Positions 33,401 through 47,500 of a stretch of DNA of 64,000 bases are shown piece by piece. A program made the translations under genes and the position numbers. The notes under the pieces were generated by a model that saw only the letters and a list, made by a program, of their open reading frames with translations, did not search any database and had not been told where the DNA came from. Positions within the stretch are counted from its first letter, which is position 1; each line of letters begins with the position of its first letter. The DNA comes from Trichuris trichiura. Its lineage: Eukaryota; Nematoda; Enoplea; Trichinellida; Trichuridae. The stretch covers positions 310,001-374,000 of the forward strand of contig JBAJFE010000059.1 in the NCBI GenBank assembly GCA_037903355.1. Reading direction: 5' to 3'.

Positions 33401-36400
33401 GCTCTGCTGTTTTGTCAATAAAAATAAATAATGCCGTTGAAAGCATAGCGACCAAGTGGCGGGCTTACCTCACTGCATCTGTCGTCGTCGAGTCTGTGTG
33501 TCCATTCCTGTAAGCGCAGGCAAACCAGCCAAAAGCGCTCGACCCATTTATGCCGACTACCAGCTGTGAAAAGAATATTTCGCTTGGTGTACCTAGTTTT
33601 ACTGATCTTCAAAGCTCTGCCATAAACTCAGCCTCCAACCCATTAATGCCAGGGACAGCTTTGAGAACAAGCACAATTGTGCCATACGCAGTCCCTCCGC
33701 GAGAGCAACCATTTAATCCTTCTGAAACACCGGTATGTCTGGCAACTCGGTTGCTCTTTTCCATTGCATTAATCGCAATGTTTAGTACGACTACTCTTGT
33801 GGCGATGGTACGATACAATCGTCAGTAGATCATGGTAGTCTAGGCAGTTCAACGCAGTATCCGAGCTTGTGCCAACTTCCTTATAAAGCTGCGAACGAGT
33901 ACACTACCGGCGGAAGCTCAGCAGCACGTAGCTTTTACGGGGAAAATATTCAATCGCAAAATGACAGTAGAGTGTCTTGCATTCTTCTTTCTTATCTTAC
34001 CTGTACGTTGCCATACGATTGCAGGTTTACTGATGGCAGCACCTGCACCAAATGCTTCGACATCTACTTCAGTTGGCAACGTAGGTCAGCCGCCGTCATA
34101 TCCCAGTTCTAGCAGCGCCGGTAAGTCGTTGCCAACTTTTTAACATGCTCAAAGAGCATTCGATTATGTCTAACGTCTTTTTAAGCCAATATTACCTCAG
34201 CCACTCCTGTACAGTTGAGCATCGAGGATGCCATCACGATAGATTCGCTACCACCGTTCGCCGTTGACGTTCAAAAAGAGGCGAGCGCCATGTTTCACAA
34301 ACTTTTCATGCAACCACCGCAGATGGGTTCAACAGTTGAACAATTTCTGGACCTCATGAAACGTCTAAAAGAATCGAGCGTCAAGCGGGAAAACGTAAGT
34401 GCTATTATGACACCTTCTGAACTGTAGCTTAAAAGGCAGAAAGAAAAGTTTAACTATCAACTGTATCAACTTACTTTGCTTGATGTCTGGCTATCAATTG
34501 TTTCTATTGTTTAAGGATATAGCGTGCTGCATAATGAAGAATTTGATAGAAGAATTTCGCTTTCTCAATGAATATCCAGATAGGGAATTGCGCTGCACCG
34601 CTGCCGTATTCGGCTCTTGCATTCGAGAACGGTTGTTCAGGTAGGCCTCCTGCTACATTTTCAACGGATAGTTTCTACTAATAGAAGCAGCGTTTTTCTT
34701 TGTTATTTGTTTACTATTAAACCTTGCAGAGATGAATTCATTGGAATAGGTTTGCGTTTGGTAATGGACGCCCTACGCAGGGAGGTCGACTCGAAATTAT
34801 TCAACTTTGGGGTCGCTGCCTTGGAGCAGTTCAAAAGCAACTTGAAGATGCACCCGCGCTTTTGCGAGGCGATTATTAGTCACATACCGGGCTTTAACAG
34901 CTTTTCAGAATTGCTAAAGGAGTACGTTCAAGCGGGTGCTCGAAGCGAAGATCCGATCACCAGGGCTTTGAGCATTAAACACGGCAGTGAGATTTCCAAA
35001 TCTTTGCCAGCTGCTGTAAGCAGTAGCATACTAAATTTTACTTTAGCTTCATCTGGGGCACCATTTCATCTGCCATCTGGAGCTATGAAGCCGCCTCGGT
35101 CAGGTGCCTCAGTTGCACCCATGAATATATCGCAACCGACTTCGTCGGACGCTCCAGCGAAGCCAAAAAGCTCAGCAGAGGTAGGTAGTAGTAAAGTTTG
35201 TGTAATTTTTGAAAATTACTGTCATTTCCAAGTACATTCATCCTTTGCAGCCTTCCGTAACGATGACCAATACCGAAACGCGTGTTAGCGTTACCGACGA
35301 AACTGCGCTGCAGCATCAGCCTGAGGAGGCCGTTCAACTTCAGATATCATTTTTGTTCAACAACCTGAGCCAAGCGAATCTCAACGAAAAGGTGCTTGTC
35401 TAACTGTTTGTTGGAACTTTTACGCTCGTTTCCTTCCGCAGGTCGAACAAATGCGAGATGTTATTTTTCATCCGAGCAATACGCCCTGGTTGGCTCAATA
35501 TTTGGTGGTGAAGCGGATTAGCTTGGAACTGAACTTTCACAATTTGTACTTCAACTTCCTAACCGCGTTGAATTACAAAAACTTAAACAAATTAATCATT
35601 GACGAGACGTACAAAAGCATCAAGGTTAGTCGTGTTGAATCAATGTTGTTGCTCCTGGTTTAGCTACGTTTGCACACGCTTGTTTTAGATACTGCTGAGC
35701 ATGGACAAGAGCAAAGCGAACCTTTCGGACCGAACGTTGCTGAAGAACCTTGGTCATTGGCTTGGCAAGATGACTATAGGCAAGAATACGCCAATTGACA
35801 GTAAGGTATTTGAACCAACAATGGTCAGTTTTTCGTCAGCCATGCATTACTCTCTAACTGTTTAGTCTCTCGATCTGAAGCTTCTATTGGTAGAAGCATT
35901 CGTGCGCGGTAATCAAGAATTGCTCTTTGTTATACCTTTCGCTGTCAAAGTAATGGAAGCTTGCCATCAGAGCCACGTACGCAGGCATGCATTTATGCTT
36001 AGTCGAAGAGTTCTTTTTCTCCATTAAGGTTTTTTCCACGCGGTCACCGTGGACAACGTGTATTCTCCGATTGCTGTGTGAATTACATGAAGAACCGGAC
36101 GTAAGATTGAATTTAAAGTTCGAAGTTGAAGTCCTGTGCCGTCTTCTGAACGTTGACATCATCGTAAGTCAAAAAATTTAATTTTCACTGTTGCTTAGCA
36201 TGCTGTGCCATAGGGGAGTTTAACTTTCAGAAATAGGTGTGAAAGGCTTGTCTCCGTGGAACAGTATTACTACAGTAGCGTACAGCTGTCAACTAGTGCT
36301 CCCAAGCACGGGAGCATGAAAATACGCTGCCTCACTTTTTTAATTGAAAAAAAAAACATTTTTCGTTGTTCCGAAGGTTTATAGAACTAAGCATTTGCTA

Positions 36401-38430
36401 CAAACGTGCTTGACGCTTAAGTAACGATAAATTTATTAATGAAGTAAATATGCGCATGTCCTTCCGCATCTGTTCAGTATTTGTCCTGCGTGATCAGATA
36501 AGTTCTGCTGGTGTAAATGTTCAACCCTTTTAGGACTTTGCCACTGAAAACAGTCTCTACGATCATGATGCTATGTTAGCATGTCTGAGGAATCACCAGT
36601 TAGGGAATGAACCGTTGGAGCACAAGGTTGCCGTTAAGATGTGCACAGTTGGACCTCATGCGATTCCGCTACCTCTGCATGCAATGGAAGCACCCATGAA
36701 TGCATTGTCTGGCATGATGACTGTGCTGATGCCAATACCTATGCTGCCAGATAGATCCGTTATGACGGATGGAGACAGTACGGAAGGGGAAGGAGCCATG
36801 GTGTCATGCTCTTACGCCTTCGATGCTACTTTGAGTCCTCATTCGCCGTTCACAGATTCAGACGGTCCCATTGACTTAGATAGTCTCTTTTCAAAGTTGG
36901 AAATTCATTCCTCCGTGAGTTATTGAATAATGTTCCTTAACTTATCGCACCGTTGAAACTACTAATTGCAGATAACTTTGTTCCAAATCAACCCATCATT
37001 GAAGCAAGAAGTCTTTTCGGCAGTTGAACAAGCAATGGTTGACGTAATTACCACCAAGAAAGACCGCGTCCTGAACATCTCTCTGTCAACCTGCCACTTG
37101 CTGCTTCGAAAGGACTACGCGGTCGAAAGCAACGAGCAAGTGATGATGAAAGCAGCTCGTAATATGGGTCGTGTAATGGGTGCGGCAATGGCACATTCTC
37201 ACTGCAGACATCCACTTCGCTTTGCTCTGCTGCACAACCTAAAGGAGCGCTTGTACTCGTCATACGAAAGTCCTTCTTCGGAGCAACAGAATATGATTGA
37301 AGAGGCAGCACTAATATTAACTGATAAAAATATCGAACTCTGCTTATGCTACCTGATGAGGCATTTCGCTGGGAAGTTAAATGAAGAATTGGACAATACG
37401 CTGAAGGCAGATTATGAGAGCCGCCGCATCGCGCGTAGCGAAGGGCGCCCATTTTTGGACACAGGAGTGCAAATAACAGAGTACCATGTGCCACCTTCCA
37501 TGGAGATGCCATCGAATCTTCAGTCCGCGGATGTTCATTCCTTTAATACGGCAGCAGACGTACCTGGCTTTAAGGTACCTACGGCTGAGGAATTGCCCAA
37601 CGTTCAGTTGCCAAAGCCGACAATTGCCGGCGTTGAAGAGCACAGCAACAATTTGCTGCATTCAATTACGCGCAAGGTGGATGAGCACATCAAGAAGTAC
37701 GCTCAAGACAGCTTGTCCAGTTTACCTGGATATGACATGCTCTTGGCCATGCGCGACGCTGTCGGGATGTCCGAGCAAGCTTCGGCGCACGATTTTTACG
37801 GCGCTATTTCGTACGCTTTCAACCACCTCATTTTGATTCTATTCAATTCATTTTGGCCAGCGCAAAACGTCAACTTAAGCAATATGATTGGTGACATCTT
37901 CTTGATGATCACAGCGGACTTTGTCGCCATTGTGGGCAATATCTGGGCCCAAAAACAAGTGGCAGGAATGCTGGTGTGCGGTCGAAGCGACATGCGATTG
38001 AATTGGTATGCCATAGACTTCCTATACAATAACTTTTATTCCTCTTTTTTAGGACGTTACTTGTTCTTCAACTCCATTGTCAACCAGCTACGATATCCAA
38101 ACAGCCATACACTTTATTTTGGCTGTACGCTGTTGTACTTGTTCTCCGAAGCGAATTCCGAAGTAATACAGGAGCAGATTACGAGAGTTCTGATCGAACG
38201 GCTCATTTCTGTACGTCCACATCCATGGGGATTGATGATGACTTTTGCGGAGATGGTCAACAATAATACATACAAGTTTTGGGATCACTACTTTGTGACG
38301 TGTTCTTCGGAAATAGAATGGTACCGTTTAATCTGTCCTCTTTTTAATGCTATACTTCAATTTATCGAACAGGCTTGCTCGTTTGTGCGTGCGACGAACC
38401 CGGCAGCGAGAAAAAGTGGAAAAAAAGTGA
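30476..38430 (+). pseudogene. CNOT1: CNOT1-like paralogue, nonsense codon and internal deletion
   Basis: Exons by splice signals and alignment to the minus-strand copy (35,690..35,806 and 35,866..35,976 to within a base or two): 30,476..30,672; 30,724..30,972; 31,050..31,298; 31,399..31,506; 31,571..31,690; 33,090..33,212; 33,265..33,732; 33,786..33,966; 34,025..34,120; 34,186..34,394; 34,516..34,640; 34,730..35,180; 35,251..35,391; 35,442..35,624; 35,690..35,806; 35,866..35,976; 36,029..36,163; 36,534..36,914; 36,972..38,320; 38,373..38,430. All phases fit, and most lengths equal those of the other copy. Lesions: TAA at 33,511-33,513 in a proline-rich linker, and a deletion at about 38,023 joining the CNOT9-binding-region exon to the last large intron, so four NOT-module exons are lost but the frame continues. 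The MIF4G (CAF1-binding) and DUF3819 parts are otherwise open. AATAAA at 38,657-38,662. It may still be transcribed, or spliced around the stop. Confidence 0.85.
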
Positions 38431-39926
38431 AGATGCTACTTTCCGGTGTGATGAAATTTTAAGCAAGCTTTAATATTAAACGTAAATTTTTCATTGTATA
38501 TAAAGTAGCACCTAAAGTGATTGTTTTTTACGTTTATCGTTTTTTGCAAAGAACGTTTTTTAAGGCGTTCTGCTAAGTGTGCAACGTTTAGTTAACAATG
38601 TCGCTGAACAAGCAGTGTCTTCATTGTAAACACGCTTAACTGCAGCGATTGTACTTAATAAACCTTTTGATCCAATAGCATACTGTGTTTTCTTGTGGCG
38701 AGAGGGCAGCAGCAACATTCGCGAAAACCAAAACTTTATTCATTTTTCGAATTGCGTACTGTGCGCTGGTACACTTCGTTGTTACCAGCTGTTACGTTTT
38801 TGTTTTCATTTGTTCCTAACGCTTTAAGAAAGCACCATTACAAAGTGACTATGAAGTACGAAATGTCAATGAAGTTAATATGGAAGAACTCCATATATGG
38901 CAACTACTAATGCACACGCACTTACGAGACATTACCGATCCGTTCGATGTATTTAGCTGCAATCGGGAGGAAGATAATAATGCTAAAGCGACAACCTAAT
39001 GAAGTTCCTTCTCTGCTTGACCCAATGAGAGCTGAAAGAAGGCATCCCTATAATGACTGATAGTTTACCATGCGTAGGCTACTTCAAAAAGGCATCATGG
39101 TTTTCCTTTAAGCTTTGTTAGGTTTGTTTGTATATTTTTTCTAGCAAGGGAGAACGTCTTAAATCTGGCGATCAGCTTACGCAAATTTCTCGCAGTACCT
39201 CCTGTACAATTATCCGTTAGAACACACATTTAGAAGCAAAAATGTTCTGCTGCCGGGCCCACCTTAAGTCCGAATTCACCGTAAGCCACGGAGGCCCTGC
39301 GTTCCACCTGATTATTGCAGACTATTGTCATACAACGGCGATTTCCCTGCAAGTCGTTTTGCAGCTGTTAAGGTCGTCCTTTCTTTGCCGTTACCTTTTT
39401 TCAAAATATCTGTTGCAATGTAGCTATTCGCTTCTAAAGTAGAAATGGACAACATCCTGTTTTGCGTCAAGATGCATCATTGATTTAAAGCTAAGCCACC
39501 GTCATTTGCATTAAGTTCAGATAGCGACGGAACAACTTTTAAGAAGTTCCGCGAGGATTCAGTCTGTTTGCCTGTCATATTCAGCCAAGCCGTTTCAGCG
39601 CTGGAAGTAAAGACCGCGAGCAAACAGTACCAAAGACAAAACGGTCGTCAGACTTCAGAAGTTTCTCTGTTACGCAGCAAGCACTTTTTAAACTTCATAA
39701 GTATACTTTTTGTTTTTTGGAAACTTAGTTGTGTAGAAGTCTTAGCTCACGACCGTGGCGTACTGTACAACACCTCCTGCTTATCATGTTTTCCTTTCAT
39801 ATCGTTCCTTCTGCGAGAATGAATAAAGGAGTTCCTGCTGACCTACAAATAATGACTCGTAACTGATTTGAACACCCAACCTTATGATCTTGTGTCATTC
39901 AGATTGCCCGACGTAATGTAAACCTT
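38431..39926. other. Spacer between the CNOT1 copies, left part
   Basis: Contains the poly(A) signal of copy 1 (38,657-38,662) and otherwise no recognised gene. Short open frames at 38,695-38,910, 39,242-39,442 and 39,568-39,822 match nothing I know. Confidence 0.45.
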
Positions 39927-40540
39927 CCAGAAACTAACAGACCCGGTCCCACTGGGACTTCCCTGTGTATTCGCCTATATCGTTAACTTCTTAGTGTTCC
40001 CTAGATCAGACAGAGAGTATCGCGCTGATCTGAACCTCGTCTTGGATTGCCTTTGTCACTACGGATTGGCCATCCGCCCTGAAAAGTGCGTTGTCAGGGA
40101 ACGTAAGATAGAATTCCTTAGACTCGAGCTTTCAAGGAACGGTTTAAGGCCTTTCCTGGGCAAGATTCGTGAATTGGTGGATTTCACGCTGTTGATAATA
40201 CCAGCAGAGCACCGTCGGCTTATCGCCATGATAAACCATTATCACTGTTTCTTCCCAAAGATAGCTCTCGCTTTGCAGCCGCTGTCTAATCCGGGCAAGC
40301 AGGCAGAGAGTGCGTATATTTCGTGCGTGGGACACAGTACTGCTTTTCGCAAAGCAAAACAGCTTCTAGCAGAAGCGACAGCGTTGGATTTCTTGCGGAT
40401 CAAAGCGCTGCCTTAAGTAATTGCTGATGCGAGAGATTCTGCAGTTGGAACCGTAATTCAGCATTTGCACGGTAACCGCTGGGTTCCTATTGCTCATAAC
40501 TCACAGAGACTACTGACATCCAGTCGCGGTGGAAAACCGG
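39927..40540 (+). pseudogene. Ty3/gypsy pol relic (RT to RNase H)
   Basis: A translated stretch aligns with the RT/RNase H part of the element at 17.4-21.9 kb: the palm region, where YIDD reads YIVN, then REYRADLNLVLDCL, RPEKCVVRERKIEFL, INHYHCFFPKIA and, after a stop at 40,414-40,416, VIADARDSAVGTVIQ. No LTRs or other domains were found nearby. It is more diverged than the complete copy, so it is an older insertion of a related lineage. Confidence 0.85.
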
Positions 40541-41197
40541 AGACGCATCCTACGGTACGGCATGGTCACGAGCTACAGTCCGTACATCAGGTAAGGCGGT
40601 CATCGATTGAACCTCTATCTAAACGTGGTCCACCATTTTAACCTCTTTTTCATATCGTTCTTTTGTAATACGTCACCTTCGTTCTCCGCACAGACTTATT
40701 AGCAATGCATAAATTTTCCTAGTCCATTTTCCCATTATGGCAATTCTCGCGCACATGATCTTTGAATAGTTGGTACAGGCATTCGTCAAACAGTTGTAAG
40801 ACTAGCGTTAGCCGAGCTCGTACTACAGCTGCTTTTGTTTTATTTGTTCAGACTATGATTTTGTCTTCTTGTAAACGAGGAACTGCTGACAGCCTCGAAT
40901 AAAACGAAATACTTCAAGTACCTCTTATGCAAACCAAAAGACTATGTTGGGCTGAGAAGTGAGTTCAAGTAGGAAAGAATTCAGAAGTAGAATGCCGTGG
41001 CAGCACAAAAAGCCGTCGCGCAAACCTATTGGGAGATTTGTCATCGCAGCGTCCGCTCTTAGAACAAACGCAGCCCTGTTACCCGCATTGCTCCAGTTTC
41101 CCCGCTGACTGTTCGTGTTTTTCATATTCCACAACCTGCGCATGACCAAGTTTCCCTATACCGCTTGCACAAGCCAGTGGTAACAACATTGCGCCAA

Positions 41198-41229
41198 CAC
41201 GTTACGCTCCGGTACCGGAGCGTAATGTG
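41198..41229. repeat. Short palindrome
   Basis: A perfect 24-bp palindrome (41,202-41,225, centred on GGTACC) extends to 32 bp with one mismatched pair. It lies in the spacer of the two inverted CNOT1 copies, about 370 nt beyond the stop of the minus-strand copy. Confidence 0.85.
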
Positions 41230-41596
41230 GGCAAGTTCAAAAATGGAAGAACATTTACCTTTTGTAAAACTTGCCACTGCTCCTTCGTGACGGCAGAAGA
41301 TAAGGGCAAAACTGGGCAAAATGCTTTAATATTGCAGCTGAGCATGTTTTTACAGCAAAGAAATGCATATTCAGCAAAACTGTTTAACTAGATGCCGCCC
41401 GCGTAGCAGAGCGCCCTCCAAAAGCAGCAACAAAAATAAAACACTCTTTACAAAAGGCAGTAAACATAAAAAGTGCACAGAACAAGCTGTAGTGGCGCAG
41501 CTTAGTCTACAACGAAAAATGTTGCTTTTAACATAAAGGTTGCTGAAAAACGCGTCATGTCGAAAAGAGGAGTCAGTTTGGGTCTTTTTCCGTTCG

Positions 41597-44500
41597 TCAC
41601 TGGCGACGGATTCGTCCCATGCATGAACGTGCAATCCTGTTGAACAAATCAAAGGTGAAACATTGTCAACACGTCAAAAGTTGACGCTTACCGTTCAATT
41701 TCCGGAGAACATCTTACAAAGTAGTGATCCCAAAATCTGTACGAGCTATTGTTGATCATTTCGATAAAAGTCATCATCAATCCCCACGGATGTGGACGTA
41801 GAGAGATGAGCCGTTCGAACAGAACCCTCGTAATCTGCTCTTGTATTGCTTCGGAATTCGCTTCGGAGAACAAGTACAACAGCGTACAGCCAAAATAAAG
41901 CGTATGGCTGTTTGGATAACGTAGCTGGTTGACAATGGAGTTGAAGAACAAGTAACGCCCTAAAAAGGAGGAATAAAAGTTATTGTATGGTTTGCTTAAG
42001 TTTTATACCTTCTGAGTCCAGGTCGACAGCTAAATTCTGAAAGATGTCCATATGAGCGCTATGCGAAATAGCGCTTATGTTAGGTCGCAGGTCTTTAGCC
42101 TGAATGCTTTTGATAGCACGTATTCCGACGTATATTACTATGGAATTCAATAAAGGCACATTATATTTACGGCCTGGTTCGCTGGAAATTTGTAATTTGC
42201 TCCTAAGGTCGGATAGGAAGCTGACGGGTGCCCGATTGGCCAAGTATCCGTCCAAACCGTTCTTGAACGCTGGCGGTTGTATACTTTGCGTAACGTTGAC
42301 GCTGACGCGAGGATTGGCATTCATTTCGGTCAGTTTTTCCAGTTTGCTTATGGGCAAAAATGGATCGGGCAAACGTATAGTTCGCGGATAGGCTGAGATG
42401 ATCAGATTTCGCAGCTGCACGCAATTGGCTGGTATAAGGTCGCACAAGGCGAAATGGTAGTCGCACAACAGTTCGGGAAAGTCGTGCAACAGCACCAAAA
42501 GAATGCGCAAGAAGCCTCTATACACAATTGATATTGACTTTGTGAATTGCAAACCGCGGAGAAACGGTGCCAAGAATTGTATGATATCCATCAACAGGAT
42601 GGCGTAGATGCCAAATCCTTTTTGTTCTGGAACGCCTGCCAACACCGTTCCAATAAACTGTCGATGGCCCACTATGTCCATCCAACAGTATGTGAAAATC
42701 GGAAATCTCTGCGGTCTTATCAAATGCAACCCATTGCTGCAACGGCAGAACGCTAATGACGGAAGGTGATCATCGAACGGACTTACCAATAAGTTGCAAG
42801 CATTTGAGCACCTTCGTCGGCTAGCATTGGGTCACGGGCGGTCAACCCGTAAAACAGCATCATCAGCATTCGTTCGATAGGTAACGTGCGCATTTCCACA
42901 CGTCGTATATCTTGCTCTGGAAGCAGTACACTGGTCATACTGACCATGATCTGGAACGTGTCAAGAAAAGTTACAGCAAAGAGTTCACGTGAGTACAAAG
43001 CGGGTTTACATGATTCAAAAAAGCGACCTTCGTAAATTTGACCCGATCTGCCGTGTGCTTGATCATTTGTATTAGCAGGGCAACGTAGGCGTCTATGGTG
43101 TGCGAGCAACGGGCCCGTAAAACGTCTATGCTTGCCGACTGGTCACTCATAATACGGTGGCATAGGTCGACGCACATTTCCGTACATATTCGTACGAAAG
43201 CATCGAGGTAGTCTTGAGTCTTGACGAGCATATGGACCTGAAAGGACTTTGTCAATTTAGAACCGTCACAAATGAAAAATTATTAGCCTTGAAAAGATCG
43301 GCTTTATTTATATAATATAATCTTATAGTGCAGCTGTCCCACACACGGTGTGTTGCTAATTATGCACATTTATTGTCGAACACGGCTTTGATCAAAGGAT
43401 TTTACTTTTAAGAAAACGTTTTGGAAGAAATTTATAGATACTGGCAACTGACTTTCTGTCTGCACTGTTTTCAAGATGAACAGTAGCGCGCAAGCTACCG
43501 CAATGCAGTCTACTAGTCAGATAGCAATGTTTAGGCATTTTTACTCTTAAAGTAGGGTGGGATTTATAACCCGATTGTTCTACTTCTGCATAAAACTAAC
43601 CTAACAAAAACTTGTGGGAAATATGGATCCGATGAAGAGATGCTATCATATGACTGTCGGGAAATCGCAATCTCTTTCATGGAGCAACTTTAATAGGACC
43701 GTATTAAAGAAGTTCTGCACCCACGGGAAACCTGTCTCCAAGTGGAAACAAAACAAGTACATATAACTGAGAGGCTCTAAGATGGGACTTCACTGAGTTA
43801 AACTTTTGATGGACACTGATGGAGCTACAACCTAGCGAATTATGGGCAAAACTATATAGCAAACCCTCAAGAAAACACAAATCCGAGATTACTTTCCTTT
43901 CGAAAAGGTACTCAACATTTTAGCTACCTGCGAAAAGGTGGCAAGAAAAACTTGATTTGGTTGGCTGGCATACTCCGGCGAATGGTATATCGTAACCCAT
44001 TCCCGCAACGCCGCTTCCACCTGATCCGCAAAGCCAGGTGGCGTATTCTCCTGCACAGTTCGAGCTACCAATTCCGGCTGACCACTGCTATTGATGCCTA
44101 GAGACTTCGTGTAGCTGGGCAACGGAGTTGGAAGGCCTTCACCCGAGTATGCTCCGGCTAAGCGGGAAAGGAGAGAGAAAAACAGGTGCGCAAGAATAAC
44201 CCTTATTTCGCTTACTCGGCATAACACCACGGGCGCCGGCAAAACCTTGCGGGGGCATTGGAACGCCTATAACTCCTTGGACTGGAGGGGCGCCTGGGTG
44301 ACGCATATCTTCGCTACTCGGTTGCTGCATCATTTCCCCGCTACTATCAACGAACGGAAATGGTGGCGGCATATGGCGCAACGTTTCCATCAGAGAACCA
44401 TCGCGGTCTGGTGGATTACTTTCGTCCGGCAGACCATAAGTTTGAAGCATGCTCACTGCTTGCATCCAGTCGCTGTGGCTGAAAAAGTTCGCCGGCATTC

Positions 44501-47500
44501 TCTTTTCCACCAAGTACAGGCGCAGCAGTTGCCTTGTAAATGCGATGGCGTCATCGTCGGCCAACTTATTTCGAATAAGGAAGTCGATGGCATGCAAATT
44601 CAATCGCGTATCGTTTCGAGCGCACAACAGCATTTTCGACACTTGCTTTTGGGCCCAAACGTCGCCTTTGATCCCGATAAGATCCCTTGTGACCATCAGG
44701 AAAATGTCGGCAAGCATATTGCTCAAGTCGACATTGTGCGCGGGCGAAAATGAGTTGAACAGAATCAAAAGAAGCTTGTCGAAAACGGACGAAATAGCAC
44801 CGTGGAAATCGTGCACCGAAGCTTGCTCGGACAATATGACAGCGTCGCGCATGGCGAACAGCGCGTGATATCCAGGCACGCCGGACATGCTGCTTTGAGC
44901 GTACTTTTGCAGGCGGGCGTCCACCTTGCGCGATATTGAGTGAAACAAGTTTTCGCATGGCTCCTCAACGGCCGTACCAATCAACATTGTCGGCTTCAAC
45001 AAGTCAACTTTGTAAAAATCTTCGGCCGTAGGTACCTTAAAGCCGGGCACTTTTGCCGCCGTGTACAGGGAGTGAACATTCATGGGCAGAAGCTCCGATG
45101 CCACGTGCATCGCAGGCGGTAAATGGTCGTCCGGTATTTGCATTCGTAGGTCCACAAATGGGCGCCCTTCGCTGCGCGCTATGCGGCGCATCTCGTAGTC
45201 TGCGCTTAACGCATTATCCAATTCTTCAATTAACCTCTCGGCCGATTGCTTCATCACATAGCAAAGGCATAGCTCCCCATTGTCATCGGTTAATATCTGC
45301 GCAGCCTCTTCGATCATCCGCTGCTGCTCCGGCGAGGGATTGCGATAGGATGAGTACAAGTGTTGCTTCAGATAGCCCTGCATGGCAAAGTAAAGAGGAT
45401 CTCTGCAGTGAAACATTGCCATTGCTGAGCCCAACACACGACCCATATTATGAGCTCCCATCATCATCATTTCTTCATTTCCATCGGTTGCGTAGTCCTT
45501 TCGAAGTAAAAGCTCAATAGTAGACAAAGGGACTCTTTGGGTACGATCCCTCATGGCGCTTATAACTTCAGCCAATGCTTGCTCGATTGCCGGTCGGATT
45601 ACTTGCTTCAACGGCGGGTTGATTTGGAACAAAATTATCTGCAATAAATACATTTAAATTGTGTGACTAATAGGCGACGGCGCGCGTTGACCCACCGACG
45701 AATTAACTTCAAGCATTGAAAAGAGACCGTGGATGTCAACGGGAGTTTCCGAATACGTAAATCGCGGTTGAGGACTCATAGTAACACCAAGAGCGTTAGG
45801 CCGCGGTATCAGAGGGGGTTCTTCGTCCGCACCGTTGCCAACCATCATAACGCCACCAACTGGCGGCAGAGGCATCGGTATTGGCATCATACCGCCTACT
45901 GGACCCATAGGTGGTTCCATTACGAGCTGCGGCGGTGGGACCACATGATGTCCTGCTCTACACAACTTAGCTGCAACCAAGTGTTCAAACGAGCCACCGC
46001 CCAACTGAGGGTTCTTCAGACACGCTGCCATAACATCGGGGTCGTGGAGATCATTTCCGGTAGAAAAGCCCTAAAGAATCAAAATATACGCAGACGGAAG
46101 ACTTACTGGAAATACTAATCAAGTTGAAACGAAAGCACAATATTGCCGTTGGCTTCTCCGAACGTATGAAGCAATGTTCGTATAATTAAGCAATACCGCG
46201 TCGCCGGTAAACTCTTGCTTTATCAAAATAAACCTTTCAAGGTCAGCTCAAAATACAAGCCGCCTATAGCATGATAGTTAAAGGAGAAAAAATTCTTCTA
46301 CGACAACCGATAATGTAAAAACTTAACTGCCAACTTACAACGACATCAATGTTCAGAAGGCGGCACAATACTTCAACTTCGAACTTCAAATTCAACTTGA
46401 CATCCTGCTCTTCGTGTAGCTCGCATAGCAACTGGAGAATGCCCATTGTCCATGGGGATTGTTTGTGAAAAACCTTAAAGAAAAAAATGAACGCTTCAAC
46501 CGGGTTCAAATGCACGTGCGCATACGAGGCTTCGATGGCAAGCTTCCATTATTTTAGCGGCAAACGGTACAACGTAAAGCAGTTCCTGATGACCGCGGAC
46601 AAACGCTTCAACCAAAAGCACCTTCAGGTCGAGAGACTACAAAACAGCAACGAAGATGATCGAAGGCCAATCAATTGGGTTAGGGGCAAGCAGACTTTTC
46701 TGTCAATTGGAACATTGCTGCCAATGGTCATCAAGCCAAGCCAATGGCCAAGGTTTTTCAACAAGGTTCGATCGGAAAAATTCGGCTCGCTTTTGTCCGT
46801 GCACAACAGCACCTAACGTAAGGGGAAAACAAAGATAGCCAAACTGCGTACGCAACAACAACAACGGCGAACCTTGATGTTTCTGTAGGTTTCGTTGACG
46901 ACCAATTTGCTCAACTGTTTGCAACTCAGCGCGGTTAAGAAGTTGAAGTACAAATTGTGAAAGTTCAGTTCAGCGCTAATCCGCTTCACCACCAAGTATT
47001 GAGCCACCCAGGGCGTATTGCTCGGATGAGAAATAACGTCTCGCATTTGTTCGACCTGCGGAAGGAAATGAGCGTAAAAATTCCAATAAACAGTTGGACA
47101 AGCACCTTTTCGTTGAGATTCGCTTGGCTCAGGTTGTTGAACAAAAACGATATCTGAAGCTGGATCGACTCAGCAGGCTGATACTGTAGCGCGGCTTTGT
47201 CAGTGGCATTGACAAGCGTATCAATATTGGTTGTCGTTACGGAAGGCTACAAAGAATGAATGCGTTCAGCAAAAATAAGGCTTTTATAAAAAATCGTCAC
47301 AACTTTAAGCTACTCACTTTTGTTGTAGCTCTCGACGCAACTGGAGTGTCCGTTGAAGCCAACTGCGGTATATTCGTTGCTGTAAACGAAGCGCCTATCG
47401 CGGCTTGCGACTGTACTTGCGAAGGTGCTTCAAATGGAGCTGAAGTGGACATCAGTAGGGGACAACTCATAACAGCGTTCAATGATAAGAAAGTCTCACT

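Noticed and set aside
33550..33828. Separate small gene after the copy-1 nonsense codon
   Set aside because: It is the continuation of the same CNOT1 exon in the same frame, aligned with 48,764-48,960.
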